A DNA stretch of 64,000 bases from Sediminispirochaeta bajacaliforniensis DSM 16054 (GCF_000378205.1 NZ_KB899425.1:16865-80864), one strand, 5' to 3'; positions 17,621-26,870 are shown, numbered from the stretch's first letter. Numbers and translations: made by a program. Notes: a model not told the origin generated them from the sequence alone.

Positions 17621-18499
17621 ATGACCGGATATGAATGTATCTGTGAAGCAATTAATATTTTCGAGACGTCTCTTCGCAATGCCGGGCGAAGGGAAATCGT
17701 CAGAACGGTATCGCAACTTGCAGAACTGACTGGCTATTCTGTATATCATTTTACGAGACTCTTTTTTACCGTGACGGGGTATTCCCCGAAAGAGTATATG
17801 GCCGGCCGAATTTTTTCCGAGGTGGCACAGAAGATAGTAGAGAGCGATTTCTCTTTGAAGTCCATTGCGTACGATTTTGGTTTCGATGAATATGAGACAT
17901 TTTCTCGTGGATTTAAGAGATTTTTTGGTGTGCCACCCCGTTCCGTTCGGAGCGATCATTCCCTTCCTGCCGGGTATCTGAAACGGGTGATGCCGGAGTT
18001 TGAAAAGGGAACCGGTAATCTTCTTTCCGATCAGCCGGAAATAGTAGAAATGGATGCCCATTACCTTACGGGTCTTCCCTTTTATATTGAAGCCGGAACA
18101 ACATCGTTTCACAAACAATGGGCGATTTTTATGAATGTTCAAGAACAGGTGTCAGGGCGTTTGCTGCCGGAACTCTATTGTCAATATTCGTCCTGGACCG
18201 ATAATGAATCGGTAAGTGGCCTGTCGATTCTTTGTGCTATTGAAACGGTAGGTGATGTGCAGCAGGATCCGTTTTTTTATACGCGACGGGTTCCTCCTGC
18301 TTCCTATCTCCGATTCCGCCACAATTCCGAAGTTTCTGATCTGTGGGCTACCTATACGTACATCTATCACGATTGGTTTGCTTCACATGAGGTCAAGCCT
18401 GTGGGCTCGTGGGAGTGTCAGCGATATGTCGATAAAGGAGAGACAATTGAAATATGTATTCCAATTGCTCTCCATGAGGAAGATTGCCGGTTAGAATAG
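17621..18499 (+). CDS. AraC-family regulator with GyrI-like effector domain
   Basis: 292 residues. The N-terminal double helix-turn-helix (about 25-110) has the AraC pattern: LAELTGYSVYHFTRLFF and LKSIAYDFGFDEYETFSRGFKRFFGVPPRSVR. The C-terminal part (about 140-290) follows the GyrI/BmrR-type effector-binding layout with aromatic residues and a final EICIPI strand. Such proteins (Rob/SoxS-like with a ligand domain) often control drug or stress responses. Its last 9 bases overlap the 3' end of the convergent trmO-like gene. Confidence 0.88.
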   Translation: MTGYECICEAINIFETSLRNAGRREIVRTVSQLAELTGYSVYHFTRLFFTVTGYSPKEYMAGRIFSEVAQKIVESDFSLKSIAYDFGFDEYETFSRGFKRFFGVPPRSVRSDHSLPAGYLKRVMPEFEKGTGNLLSDQPEIVEMDAHYLTGLPFYIEAGTTSFHKQWAIFMNVQEQVSGRLLPELYCQYSSWTDNESVSGLSILCAIETVGDVQQDPFFYTRRVPPASYLRFRHNSEVSDLWATYTYIYHDWFASHEVKPVGSWECQRYVDKGETIEICIPIALHEEDCRLE

Positions 18500-18958
18500 G
18501 AATTCCTTGTCCCATGCGAAATCGCCGCTTTCCTCATAGTACCCGGGCCAAGCGGCGCACCAGGCGGGAAGGGTGACATCACGGACACGATCGGAAGATG
18601 GATGATAGGGTTTTATATCCAGGACAGGTGTTCCGTCTTCGGCATCAATCCACCAGAGCCCTATTGTACCTTGTGATTCATCGACAGATGCAACCGTGGC
18701 GATGCTTACACAGATGTTGTTCGGCCTCAGGGGCGATCGTGTTGCGAAAATTCCAAGTGCTTCCGGGGCCAGCCGATAAGGTTTTTCTACCAGGATTGGG
18801 ACTTCTTCTTCCTTGTTCGCTTTATGCGGATACCAGAGTACCATCAAATGGCTGAAGCCCTCTAAGCCGGTCAGGCCTTGGGTATACTTCGGCAACATCT
18901 GGATAAAAACGTTCTTTCCCGCTACAACGTATCCAATCTCACGAACCATCTTTTCCAT
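18491..18958 (-). CDS. tsaA: TrmO/TsaA-family tRNA methyltransferase-like protein
   Basis: 155 residues with the family signature RSPLRPNNI (about residues 74-82) and GLEGFSHLMVLWYPH near the N-terminus. The TrmO (YaeB/TsaA) family is a beta-barrel SAM-dependent methyltransferase; in E. coli it N6-methylates the t6A37 of threonine tRNAs. This copy lacks the long C-terminal extension of E. coli TrmO and matches short archaeal/bacterial members, so the substrate may differ. It overlaps the AraC gene tail to tail. Confidence 0.85.
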   Translation of the reverse strand: MEKMVREIGYVVAGKNVFIQMLPKYTQGLTGLEGFSHLMVLWYPHKANKEEEVPILVEKPYRLAPEALGIFATRSPLRPNNICVSIATVASVDESQGTIGLWWIDAEDGTPVLDIKPYHPSSDRVRDVTLPAWCAAWPGYYEESGDFAWDKEFLF

Positions 18959-19059
18959 GTAACACTCCTTGGCTTTTGATCCTTTGTAACCTACGTTGTG
19001 AGGCGTGAGGTGTACATGATAAAAGCTGCGATGGAGTTGGCAAAATCTGCGTTTCTTGA

Positions 19060-19554
19060 TTACTCGTTTGCCAGTTTGATATAGTGGGGAATAATATCGA
19101 GATACTCGTTGTTTTTTGCCAGGAAGCCTTCCGGGATCGTACCCAACTGGGAAAAGCCAAGCTTTTTATATAAATGCAAAGCAACGTGATTTGTTGCAAC
19201 CACGGCATTGAATTGAAGAATTCTGAAACCGCATCGTCCTCCGGTTTTGATAGAGTGCCGGACCAGGAGCTCGCCGATATGCTTCCCCCGTTCTTCTTTT
19301 CCGACCGCATAGGAAGCATTTGCAATATGGCCGCACCGTCCTATATTGTTGGGGTGTAATATATAGAGACCGACGACTCGATTGTCCTCTACTGCCACGC
19401 CGGTGAAGCTTTGTTCACCAAAGAAGGTTGAAGCGGTTGCGGGGATAAGAGGCTCCGTTTGGGGAAAGGCCAGCCCCTCTTCCACCACAGCATTCCAGAT
19501 TGTTATCATTTCATCTATGTCATCTTCGGTGAACTCTCGGATGGCAATCTCCAC
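19060..19554 (-). CDS. GNAT-family N-acetyltransferase
   Basis: 164 residues. The acetyl-CoA-binding loop (motif A) reads NASYAVGKEERGKHIGELL (about 79-97) and the C-terminal motif B reads HVALHLYKKLGFSQLG. This is close to phosphinothricin/amino-acid N-acetyltransferase-like and RimI-like proteins of about this size. The acceptor is unknown. It is divergent from trpS and lies about 100 bases upstream of tsaA on the same strand. Confidence 0.88.
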   Translation of the reverse strand: MEIAIREFTEDDIDEMITIWNAVVEEGLAFPQTEPLIPATASTFFGEQSFTGVAVEDNRVVGLYILHPNNIGRCGHIANASYAVGKEERGKHIGELLVRHSIKTGGRCGFRILQFNAVVATNHVALHLYKKLGFSQLGTIPEGFLAKNNEYLDIIPHYIKLANE

Positions 19555-19679
19555 GTTGCATCTCCTTTTTCACATGATGCTATCTGAAAGGCTGAAGATG
19601 TTCCATAGTAAACACTCACCGATTTTTTATCTCTTGATCACACAACAATCAATCCTGGAATGGGCGAGGTGACGGCTCT

Positions 19680-19707
19680 TTGCCATACTATGTGCTTATG
19701 GTAGAAT
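19680..19707 (+). promoter_or_regulatory. Candidate promoter of trpS
   Basis: TTGCCA (19680-19685), a 16-base spacer and TAGAAT (19702-19707) lie 40 bases before the chosen trpS start. No leader-peptide or T-box pattern is apparent. Confidence 0.4.
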
Positions 19708-19747
19708 GATGCCAATAGTAACAACAGCAGGAAAAGAGGAAGAGCTT

Positions 19748-20830
19748 ATGGCGGAAGAACAACTTGACTACGGGACCTTTGAGGCAACTTTAGAGAAAAG
19801 CAGGAAGCTTGAAGCGGATCTTCAGGTTCATCCGGAAAACTATAAGGTTCTAACCGGTGATAGACCCACGGGGCGTTTGCATATCGGCCATCTGTTCGGG
19901 TCTCTTCAGAATCGGGTGAGGCTGCATAAACTTGGGGTTTCTACCTTTATTGTGATTGCCGATTACCAGGTTTTGACCGATCGCGATACCTTTGATAACA
20001 TTTCTGAGAATATTCGGCAGTTGACGATAGATTATATTGCCGCAGGCATAGACGTTACCGACGGAAAGACTTTTATCTTTCCGCATAGTCATGTTCCGGA
20101 GCTTAATCAGTTGCTCCTTCCTTTTTTGACCCTTGTCACCAATGCCGAGTTGGATCGCAATCCAACTGTAAAAGAAGAAATTGCCGCTTCCGGTCAGAAG
20201 CGGATCAATGCGGGAATGTATACCTATCCGGTACATCAGGCTGCCGACATCCTTTTCTGTAAGGGATCGGTTGTTCCGGTCGGTAAGGATCAGTTGCCCC
20301 ACCTCGAACTTACACGGACCATTGCAAGGCGCTTCAATGACCGTTTTGCAGGAAAGAGGCCTGTTTTTCCGGAGCCTCAGCCCCTTTTAAGCGAGGCTCC
20401 CATCATACTCGGCCTTGACGGCTCACAGAAAATGAGCAAGAGCAGAAACAACGCAATCATGCTCAGTGCTGACGAAGATGAAACCGCACGGCTGATCAAA
20501 AAGGCAAAAACCGATTCCGAACGGCACATTACCTATGATCCTGAACACCGCCCGGAAGTTTCAAACCTTTTGTTGCTTATCTCCCTGGCAAGCGGCAGGA
20601 AGCCGGAACAGATTGCAGAGGAAATCGGCGACGGTGGTTCCGGCCGGCTGAAGAGGCTTCTCACCGATTCGCTTAATGAATACCTTCGGCCCTTAAGGAC
20701 GAAACGCAAGGAGCTGGAGCAGAATATTGACTATGTTCGTGATGTACTTCGTGGCGGGGTTGCGGCGGCTCGGGAAGAGGCAATTAAGACCCTCGAAGAG
20801 GTACGTACCGTCATGAATATGACGATCTGA
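19748..20830 (+). CDS. trpS: Tryptophan--tRNA ligase
   Basis: 360 residues from ATG 19748, which has GAGGAAGAG just upstream; an in-frame ATG at 19706 lacks one. Class I synthetase motifs are intact: HIGH at 45-48 (RLHIGHLFG) and KMSKS at 228-232. The enzyme charges tRNA-Trp in the cytoplasm. Length and layout fit the short bacterial TrpS group with a slightly long N-terminus. The YjbQ gene follows after 39 bases containing a short inverted repeat. Confidence 0.96.
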   Translation: MAEEQLDYGTFEATLEKSRKLEADLQVHPENYKVLTGDRPTGRLHIGHLFGSLQNRVRLHKLGVSTFIVIADYQVLTDRDTFDNISENIRQLTIDYIAAGIDVTDGKTFIFPHSHVPELNQLLLPFLTLVTNAELDRNPTVKEEIAASGQKRINAGMYTYPVHQAADILFCKGSVVPVGKDQLPHLELTRTIARRFNDRFAGKRPVFPEPQPLLSEAPIILGLDGSQKMSKSRNNAIMLSADEDETARLIKKAKTDSERHITYDPEHRPEVSNLLLLISLASGRKPEQIAEEIGDGGSGRLKRLLTDSLNEYLRPLRTKRKELEQNIDYVRDVLRGGVAAAREEAIKTLEEVRTVMNMTI

Positions 20831-20833
20831 AAT

Positions 20834-20853
20834 CACAATTGCACACAATTGTG
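20834..20853. repeat. Inverted repeat between trpS and yjbQ
   Basis: CACAATTG (20834-20841), CACA, then CAATTGTG (20846-20853): a perfect 8-bp stem with a 4-base loop and no T-run. It could be a weak processing hairpin or a protein-binding site. Confidence 0.45.
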
Positions 20854-20869
20854 GTAGAAGGGGCACCGT

Positions 20870-21319
20870 ATGGCCGTATTTACGAAAAAGGTGGAGTATA
20901 GCCTTAAGGGGCGGATGTCGAAACTCCTCATTGACGACACAATAAAACAGGTGGTGTCTGAAAGTGGAATCAGAGAAGGCTATGTCATGGTCTTTGTCGC
21001 CGGCTGTGTTGCAGCCCTGGCAGTAACGGAGTATGAACCGGGAATCGTCAAACATGATTTGGATTATCTCTTTGAAAAAGGAATGGGAATTCCCTATGGC
21101 CAGGGCTTCGCAGACGGCACCCCCTACAAACATCATGAAACCTGGCATGACGACAACGGTTCAAGCCATCTCCGCTCACTGCTGTTGCATCATTCCCTTT
21201 CCATTCCTGTTTTGAACCACGAGGTCATGCTTGGCCCTTGGCAAAACGTTTTACTGATCGAATGTGATACAGGCCCCAGGAACCGAACGCTTTGGTACCA
21301 GGTTCAGGGGGAGGTGTAG
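20870..21319 (+). CDS. yjbQ: YjbQ/UPF0047-family protein
   Basis: 149 residues. The family core is plain: YKHHETWHDDNGSSHLRSLLL (about 85-105), with conserved His, Asp and Asn, then LGPWQNVLLIECD near the C-terminus. UPF0047 proteins are small trimers; some replace thiamine-phosphate synthase in genetic tests, but the natural role is unsettled. It follows trpS closely on the same strand and is convergent with an HD-domain gene 2 bases away. Confidence 0.92.
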   Translation: MAVFTKKVEYSLKGRMSKLLIDDTIKQVVSESGIREGYVMVFVAGCVAALAVTEYEPGIVKHDLDYLFEKGMGIPYGQGFADGTPYKHHETWHDDNGSSHLRSLLLHHSLSIPVLNHEVMLGPWQNVLLIECDTGPRNRTLWYQVQGEV

Positions 21320-21321
21320 CC

Positions 21322-21936
21322 TTACTCCTCTTTCGCCAGGTAGCCCTTTTCCACGCAGGTCTGTAACAGCTTTTTCACAAAGTCCCAGATCTCTTTCGAT
21401 CCTTCTTGTATATGCGAGGTTTTGTCGATTACCATTTGGTAGGTTACGTTGTATTTTTTCCACGTACCCCCCTGGGTCATGTAATTCTGGACAAGGGGCT
21501 CTAATCGGTCGAAGACCGTCGCAAATTTGGCTTCGTTTGTTTCTCGTTTTTCAAATTCTTTCCAAAGCGATAGAAAATATGCTTTTTGGTCATCTTCCAA
21601 AAAACCGAAGATTTTTTCTGCTGATTTCTCCTCTTCGATATGGGCTGCCGAGCGTTTGGCAGAATAGAGGAAGGTGTCTCCTGCATAGACCTCCACAATA
21701 TCGTGGATAAGGAGCATGATGATGACCTTTTCTATGTTCACTTTGAAGTTCGCATATTCTTTTAAAAGGATGGCAAGAACGCTGATGGTCCAGGAGTGTT
21801 CTGCATCATTTTCGAAATGACTTCCGTCAAAGACCATTGATTTTCTTGCAATATTTTTTAACTTGTCTATTTCAACAATAAAATCAAGTTGACCTTCAAG
21901 TCGCTTGTCACTGACGAAATCGAAATTCCCATTCAT
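21322..21936 (-). CDS. HD-domain hydrolase, YfbR/HDDC2-like
   Basis: 204 residues. The metal-binding pattern is visible: an early His (FENDAEHSW), the HD pair in LLIHDIVEVYAGD and a later Asp in FDRLEPLVQNY. This is the layout of YfbR/HDDC2 5'-deoxynucleotidases, which remove phosphate from dNMPs in the cytoplasm. The gene stands alone, and its start has AGGAGGA about 7 bases upstream. Exact substrate unproven. Confidence 0.88.
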   Translation of the reverse strand: MNGNFDFVSDKRLEGQLDFIVEIDKLKNIARKSMVFDGSHFENDAEHSWTISVLAILLKEYANFKVNIEKVIIMLLIHDIVEVYAGDTFLYSAKRSAAHIEEEKSAEKIFGFLEDDQKAYFLSLWKEFEKRETNEAKFATVFDRLEPLVQNYMTQGGTWKKYNVTYQMVIDKTSHIQEGSKEIWDFVKKLLQTCVEKGYLAKEE

Positions 21937-22042
21937 TATTATCCTCCTGATGTCAACGATAGACTTTGATCTTACGATGTTTGCCGGAGGGATTCAATGG
22001 ATAGAGAAAACGGGAGGATAACGGGTGAGTACAGCTTCTCTT

Positions 22043-23056
22043 TTATTGATCCTCAAAATACTCAAAGGCATCGATGATATCGAGATAGGCTCCATCAAAG
22101 CCGGCATCAAGTATTTTCTTCACATATGATTGATCATTTCCATATATAATTGCTTTCCAGTCATGTTCCCAATAACGAACTTTATAGTTCCCCACCCATT
22201 TGGGATTTTCCTCTGTTAGCCAACTTGGTGACTTCATGTTCCATTCGTTTTTCCAGTAATATCGATAATCTTCTGCTTCTCCTATACTCAAATAGCAAAG
22301 CACCAGCCTTCTTCCTCCATTAGCCTTCTCTTTTAAGGAGGCAACGTCACGCTTCGATAGTTTTGTTGTTGGACTTCCGTCGTAAAATACGTCGATAAGA
22401 AGGATGTCATAGTTTGTTGATCGAAGTTGTGATAAAAATGCCGATTTATCTGTAAAAGCGCTTTTGTTTTCCGAAGGATCGATTACATACAGAAAATTTT
22501 TTGCATCTGATAGGGTATTAATATCCGATGTATTTTCATTGTAAGGATTTTCTGGGTAGTCAGGAATAGCGTCTAATGCTCTATGATGGGCGGTAAATGA
22601 AATATATCCTCTTGCTGCATTTTTTCGATATGAATCATCGATTTTTTCCCTTTCGCTACAATAGTCGGTTACCAATACTTGTACCCCGTTTGTCTCGGCA
22701 AGGTCCATAAATAGCAGCATTTCTTTTCTATCTGGTTCCAGCGTGGCTATGTTATCTTCGGTGTATCCATAGTACAAATCCTCTCTTCCTATTCCGTCAA
22801 TTGCCGACACATATGAATCAGAAACAGAAGCCTCTGCTTCTCCTGTTTTCGTTAATAGCTCATGTCCGTTTTGCGGTACTATGATGAAGCCGGGGTTTAT
22901 TCCCTTTGCATAATAACTTACCTCTTCAACGAATGTTCGCATTTCTTGGCGGTAATCTTTCGGGTCTGAGGCAAGGATATCGCTGGTGTGATTAAGGCAG
23001 GCAGATAGGGAGAGACAAAAAAGAGGCAATAGTGTTAAAGAGAGAAATTTTGACAT
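22043..23056 (-). CDS. Lipoprotein of the TM1410/GH114-like (COG2342) family
   Basis: 337 residues from ATG 23056 (GGAGA 8-9 bases upstream); a longer frame begins at 23107. A lipoprotein signal ends in LSAC (lipobox Cys near residue 20). The body is a TIM-barrel-like protein with DILLIDVFYDGSP, LVLCYLSIGEAEDYR and GFDGAYLDIIDAFEYF, hallmarks of TM1410/GH114-like proteins, some of which cut alpha-1,4-galactosamine polymers of exopolysaccharide. They are often mislabelled cysteinyl-tRNA synthetase-like. A surface-exposed glycan hydrolase is the best guess. Confidence 0.82.
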   Translation of the reverse strand: MSKFLSLTLLPLFCLSLSACLNHTSDILASDPKDYRQEMRTFVEEVSYYAKGINPGFIIVPQNGHELLTKTGEAEASVSDSYVSAIDGIGREDLYYGYTEDNIATLEPDRKEMLLFMDLAETNGVQVLVTDYCSEREKIDDSYRKNAARGYISFTAHHRALDAIPDYPENPYNENTSDINTLSDAKNFLYVIDPSENKSAFTDKSAFLSQLRSTNYDILLIDVFYDGSPTTKLSKRDVASLKEKANGGRRLVLCYLSIGEAEDYRYYWKNEWNMKSPSWLTEENPKWVGNYKVRYWEHDWKAIIYGNDQSYVKKILDAGFDGAYLDIIDAFEYFEDQ

Positions 23057-23156
23057 TCTGGGGTCTCCATGTTCCAAAGGAATAGACATAAAGTAACAAT
23101 ACACCATTTTCTAAAAAAACTGAGAACGAGGGCACACACGCCCCTTTTGAACAAGG

Positions 23157-24029
23157 TCAGGACAGGCGGTCGACCCTGGTAACGGATACCCCAGAAGTCC
23201 GGAAAATATATTGAGTTCGATAAAAGCGACTATCGATGAGTTCCTGCTCCGCTGGTAAGCTGGGTGCGTAAAAGAAACTTCCCCCAATAGTAAGAGAATG
23301 TAAAATATCTTGGAAACGATCCAGATATGCGAAGCTCCTTTCCGGTGCATAGATCAGGGCGTGAATGAAATGATTGCTGAAGCTCATATTCGCAATCACC
23401 GTGCCCCAAGTCTCTGGTTTCAGGTCGAAGTCGAACCACGTGGAGTGGTAACAGAAGTTCGTTTCATCGTCCAAAAGCCGGTCGATTCCGAAAGCCTCGA
23501 TCCCAAGGCCACGGAGATGACGCACCAGGGCTGCCGAAGGCCCACACCCTATATCGAGAACCGGCTCTCTTAACGCCGTGGTCTCGATTCCCAGTGCCTG
23601 AAGTTGAAAGCGGGGATCGTATTCTGCATTGACTACTCCTCCGATTTCCGGTATCCCAGCCAGGGCTGTACGAAATTCCTGCGGGTAATAACGGGCGATG
23701 ATATTACCAAGCGCTTCCAGATGATCGGCATGAACCGCTTTTGCCTGTCCGGGGGAGAACCGTTCCCAGGTGCGCCGGTAGAGGTTGCGTAACGCCTTTA
23801 GGGCCGTCGTATCCAAATCCAGGTACTGATTCACTGAATAGAGACTTCTGACGACAGCATCGACCGCCTCGTCGAGTTCAGCCTCCGTTGGCCCTCTGCC
23901 GGAAGCCTTACGGGCCAGCAGCTCTGATACAAAGTCGGCGTCCAATCTGGCGATACCTGCAATATCCCGGTAGAGTAGATTCAACGAACGGTTGGCGAAA
24001 AGCTGACGATAGATAGAGTTTTTCAGCAT
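23157..24029 (-). CDS. Class I SAM-dependent methyltransferase-like protein
   Basis: 290 residues. A mostly helical N-terminal half of unknown type (about 1-165) precedes a Rossmann-like domain with motif I VLDIGCGPSAALVRHLR near 178-194, then an acidic/Asp position (GIDRLL). The acceptor is unknown. It lies 100 bases upstream of the COG2342 lipoprotein and 60 bases after the peptide deformylase gene on the same strand. Confidence 0.8.
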   Translation of the reverse strand: MLKNSIYRQLFANRSLNLLYRDIAGIARLDADFVSELLARKASGRGPTEAELDEAVDAVVRSLYSVNQYLDLDTTALKALRNLYRRTWERFSPGQAKAVHADHLEALGNIIARYYPQEFRTALAGIPEIGGVVNAEYDPRFQLQALGIETTALREPVLDIGCGPSAALVRHLRGLGIEAFGIDRLLDDETNFCYHSTWFDFDLKPETWGTVIANMSFSNHFIHALIYAPERSFAYLDRFQDILHSLTIGGSFFYAPSLPAEQELIDSRFYRTQYIFRTSGVSVTRVDRLS

Positions 24030-24089
24030 GCTACTTCTTCATCCCGGCCTGATCGGCTTCTATCCATACATTGCGGATGCATACCATCC

Positions 24090-24617
24090 TTATTGTGATC
24101 TTGTTGCATTGCGCAGGTATGCTACCGGAAGGCGTTCTTTCGTGTCATCGTTGAACACATATTCATCACTCATCCTATCTATAAACAAAACCCCGCTGAG
24201 ATGGTCGATCTCATGCTGAAAGCAGCGTGCCATTCGATCATGTGCGTCAACGCTATGGAGCTCGCCGAATCGATCTTGATAGCTGACCTTGATACGCTGA
24301 TGACGTTCGACCTGTCCCCAAAAGCCCGGTAGTGAAAGGCAGCCTTCGTAGTCAATTGAGCTTCCCGAAGCCTCGACTATCCGCGGATTGATCAATTCAT
24401 AGTATTCACCAAGATAGTCGATAACGACAATCTGCTTAAGCAGTGCAATTTGAGGAGCAGCGAGAGCTGCTCCTCCTCCATGTTCGTGTAGCGTCCGGGC
24501 TATGCAATCAATTTTATCATGCAATCCTTTGTGAAACACCGCAACCTCCGAACAAACGACACGAAGCCGGGGATCGCCAAAGCGTATTATTGTCTCTATT
24601 TTTTTGTTGCGACTCAT
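24090..24617 (-). CDS. def: Peptide deformylase
   Basis: 175 residues with all three family motifs: GGGAALAAPQ (motif 1, about 47-56), EGCLSLP (motif 2, with the Cys metal ligand) and QHEIDHLSG (motif 3, with two His ligands and the catalytic Glu). The enzyme removes the formyl group from N-terminal Met of new proteins. Its start overlaps the end of the NTase-fold gene by 4 bases (ATGA). A second, more divergent deformylase gene lies 2.3 kb away at 26871-27404. No fmt gene is beside it. Confidence 0.95.
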   Translation of the reverse strand: MSRNKKIETIIRFGDPRLRVVCSEVAVFHKGLHDKIDCIARTLHEHGGGAALAAPQIALLKQIVVIDYLGEYYELINPRIVEASGSSIDYEGCLSLPGFWGQVERHQRIKVSYQDRFGELHSVDAHDRMARCFQHEIDHLSGVLFIDRMSDEYVFNDDTKERLPVAYLRNATRSQ

Positions 24618-25405
24618 AGATACTTCTTTGCTACATCATCCAAATATGCTACAGCAGCCTTTTCTGCCTGTGTATTATACCGGGAGCTTTCGAATTTGTG
24701 CACCTCTCGCAGCTCTTTATAGAGTTCGATGAGCATCTTTATTGCTGAATAGCATGATCCTTTGTCGTAACAGGCAACCGTTGCCTTGAGTCTATCGAGA
24801 TATTCCGGTGCGTCATACTCGATCTTTCGTACGCCTTTCGGCTGCTTTCCTTCTTTTTGCAGAATGAGAGGGCCAATAACACTCTGACGCAAAAATGAAA
24901 TAAACTCTATTGTTTCAAAGATTTCACCGCGTCCAATCTTTGTCGCCCCGTAATGGATCCAAACCCAAAATCTTTCCTCGATCCATTGGATGTCGGGAAG
25001 TGGAAACTTTGCCGGCTCCTCTTTGAGCTTGGCGGATATTCGCCCGCCTCGTTCCCACAAGATGCTGACATTTTCGACTCGGTGCGCAATATCATCAAGA
25101 GAGACAAATTTCACATCGACATGGAGCAGGGGATTGCCATATAAGCAGATAAGGACTCGTGGCTCACCGACGTGATCTCCGGTAAAGGCCGAGAGCAGAG
25201 TTCCCAGATGTTCCACCATGTCGAATCTCTCGGCCATGACCTGCTCATAACGATCTGGTTCGACGGCGACGACGAAATCAATGTCGGAAAATTCATCCAT
25301 GGTTTTTGTGATGAAGGATCCGGCACAGGCAAGGCCGACAATCCTTTCATCACGCTGAAAGTATGCAAGAGCATGTGCAATAAATGCCTCATGTAGCTGT
25401 AACAT
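24614..25405 (-). CDS. Nucleotidyltransferase-fold protein (aminoglycoside adenylyltransferase-like)
   Basis: 263 residues. The pol-beta NTase motif appears early: a GS loop (CAGSFITKT, about 29-37) followed by DEFSDIDFVVAV with the DxD pair, and a third acid candidate in LLHVDVKFVSL. This is the arrangement of ANT-like and kanamycin-type nucleotidyltransferases. Function and acceptor are unknown. It is translationally coupled to def by a 4-base overlap. Confidence 0.8.
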   Translation of the reverse strand: MLQLHEAFIAHALAYFQRDERIVGLACAGSFITKTMDEFSDIDFVVAVEPDRYEQVMAERFDMVEHLGTLLSAFTGDHVGEPRVLICLYGNPLLHVDVKFVSLDDIAHRVENVSILWERGGRISAKLKEEPAKFPLPDIQWIEERFWVWIHYGATKIGRGEIFETIEFISFLRQSVIGPLILQKEGKQPKGVRKIEYDAPEYLDRLKATVACYDKGSCYSAIKMLIELYKELREVHKFESSRYNTQAEKAAVAYLDDVAKKYL

Positions 25406-25517
25406 GGCCTTTTCTCCTTTCCCTTATTGTGCAAGTAATAATCAGTTTATCCCTATCTCTGCGTACATGTCGATGCCCATTGTATTCTATGGTATTCTGA
25501 AAAAGGAGAGGTCTTTT

Positions 25518-26207
25518 ATGATTACAGCAGAAACGATTAAAGAACAGGCAGGTGAACTTGGGTTTGATCTTTGCGGAATTGCTCCTGTTGAACGCTTTTC
25601 AGGAGTTTCGCAAAAGAGTGATCCTGCGCACATTATGGAGGGATGCCGTTCCGTAATTGTTGTGGCGAAAAAATTTCTGAATAGTACCACTACCATATAT
25701 TCATCTATCCCGTATACAATTATCAGAAACCAGTTAAGCAGCTTCATAGATATAAAAACCGTAGAGCTATCCTATTTTCTGGAATCTGCAGGTGTAAGGG
25801 CTGTTCCCACGGGTGCCATTGAGCCTTGCAATTATGATTCCAGTCTTAATAGGGTTGTAGGACTCATCTCATTGAAAAACGCAGCCTATCAGGCTGGGCT
25901 TGGCGTGATAGGCAAGAACACCCTTTTACTAACCCCCAAGTTTGGAAACATGGTCTGGCTGGGAGCGGTTCTAACCGATGCCTCTTTAACACCTGATGAG
26001 GTGATGACCTATTCTCCATGCAACAATTCCTGCCGATTATGTATAGATGCCTGTCCTGCCAATGCTCTGGACGGAGGTGCATTTATGGATCAAAAGAAGT
26101 GCTGGAATTTTGCCTTTGGAGAACCGGCGGAAGGCGGTGAATGGAGGATCAAATGCTATACGTGTCGGTCGGTCTGTCCATTTTCAAGGGGATATCAAAT
26201 CGCCTAG
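25518..26207 (+). CDS. QueG-like iron-sulfur protein
   Basis: 229 residues from ATG 25518, with AAAGGAGAGG 6-7 bases upstream. A QueG-like N-terminal half (LGFDLCGIAPVERFS, GCRSVIVVAKKF) is followed by a ferredoxin-type cluster motif CNNSCRLCIDACP at about 169-181 and a second one with CYTCRSVCPFSRG near the end. Full QueG (epoxyqueuosine reductase) is longer, 310-380 residues, and cobalamin dependent. This short form is often found in anaerobes and may be another reductase. The broken phzF-like gene follows after 36 bases. Confidence 0.8.
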   Translation: MITAETIKEQAGELGFDLCGIAPVERFSGVSQKSDPAHIMEGCRSVIVVAKKFLNSTTTIYSSIPYTIIRNQLSSFIDIKTVELSYFLESAGVRAVPTGAIEPCNYDSSLNRVVGLISLKNAAYQAGLGVIGKNTLLLTPKFGNMVWLGAVLTDASLTPDEVMTYSPCNNSCRLCIDACPANALDGGAFMDQKKCWNFAFGEPAEGGEWRIKCYTCRSVCPFSRGYQIA

Positions 26208-26243
26208 CGGTGTTAATGATCAAGGAGGATTGGGATGCACAAA

Positions 26244-26866
26244 ATGAGTTACAAATTTAAAAAAATGGATGCATTTGCAACGGAATATTCCGACGGTAAT
26301 CCTGCCGGTACGATTTGGTTGACTGCAAAACAGGATATTAATGAAAGTCAAATGCAAAAGTCGGCAAGTTTACATATAAGTAACGGTAGTGTGTATTCTC
26401 AATTGCCGATCAAACTCATTGATGCCGGCTTCGTACGTTAATTGTTCCAATAATATCACTGGAAACAATTACCAGGATTGAGCCTGATATTAATCATCTA
26501 AATGATTTTTGTGTGGATAACTAAATAGATATTATTGAGGTTTTCACAAGAAAAACGGCGAAAATGGAAAATGACTACCGTGTGAGAGTCTTTGCGCCAA
26601 TGTTTGGCTATTTGGAAGACCCTGCTACAGGATCGGGAAATTCTGCTTTGGGCTACTATCTAATGAGTAATAGCATGTGGGACAAAAAAATGTTGAGGAT
26701 TGAGCAGAATAATTCAATGGAAAGCTTTAATCTTATACAATTACAAAGGAAAGAGGACAGTAACAAAAATCAAAGGGTACTGTTTGGCGGTGGAGCCAAT
26801 AAACGAATAGAAGGGGAATATCACCTATACCCAGAAAACTTTACAGACTCATACTATTCTCTGTAG
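26244..26866 (+). pseudogene. Degraded PhzF-family epimerase/isomerase gene
   Basis: Three pieces of one PhzF protein lie in order. Frame 1 from ATG 26244 gives the N-terminus (MDAFATEYSDGNPAGTIWL) and ends at a TAA at 26439-26441 after LPIKLIDAGFVR. The next frame continues at once with IVPIISLETITRIEPDINHL, stops at TAA 26522-26524, and resumes in the same frame as EVFTRKTAKMENDYRVRVFAP and the family motif EDPATGSGNSALGYYL. So there is one frameshift, one nonsense codon and an internal deletion of about 50 codons after MQKSA. The family normally has 260-300 residues. No functional product is expected. A good GGAGGAT lies before the start. Confidence 0.85.
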
Positions 26867-26870
26867 TCTT

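Noticed and set aside
21264..21710. Plus-strand open frame of 148 codons opposite the HD-domain gene
   Set aside because: Antisense to a conserved HD hydrolase, with a low-complexity Arg/Ser/Pro-rich product and no start signal.
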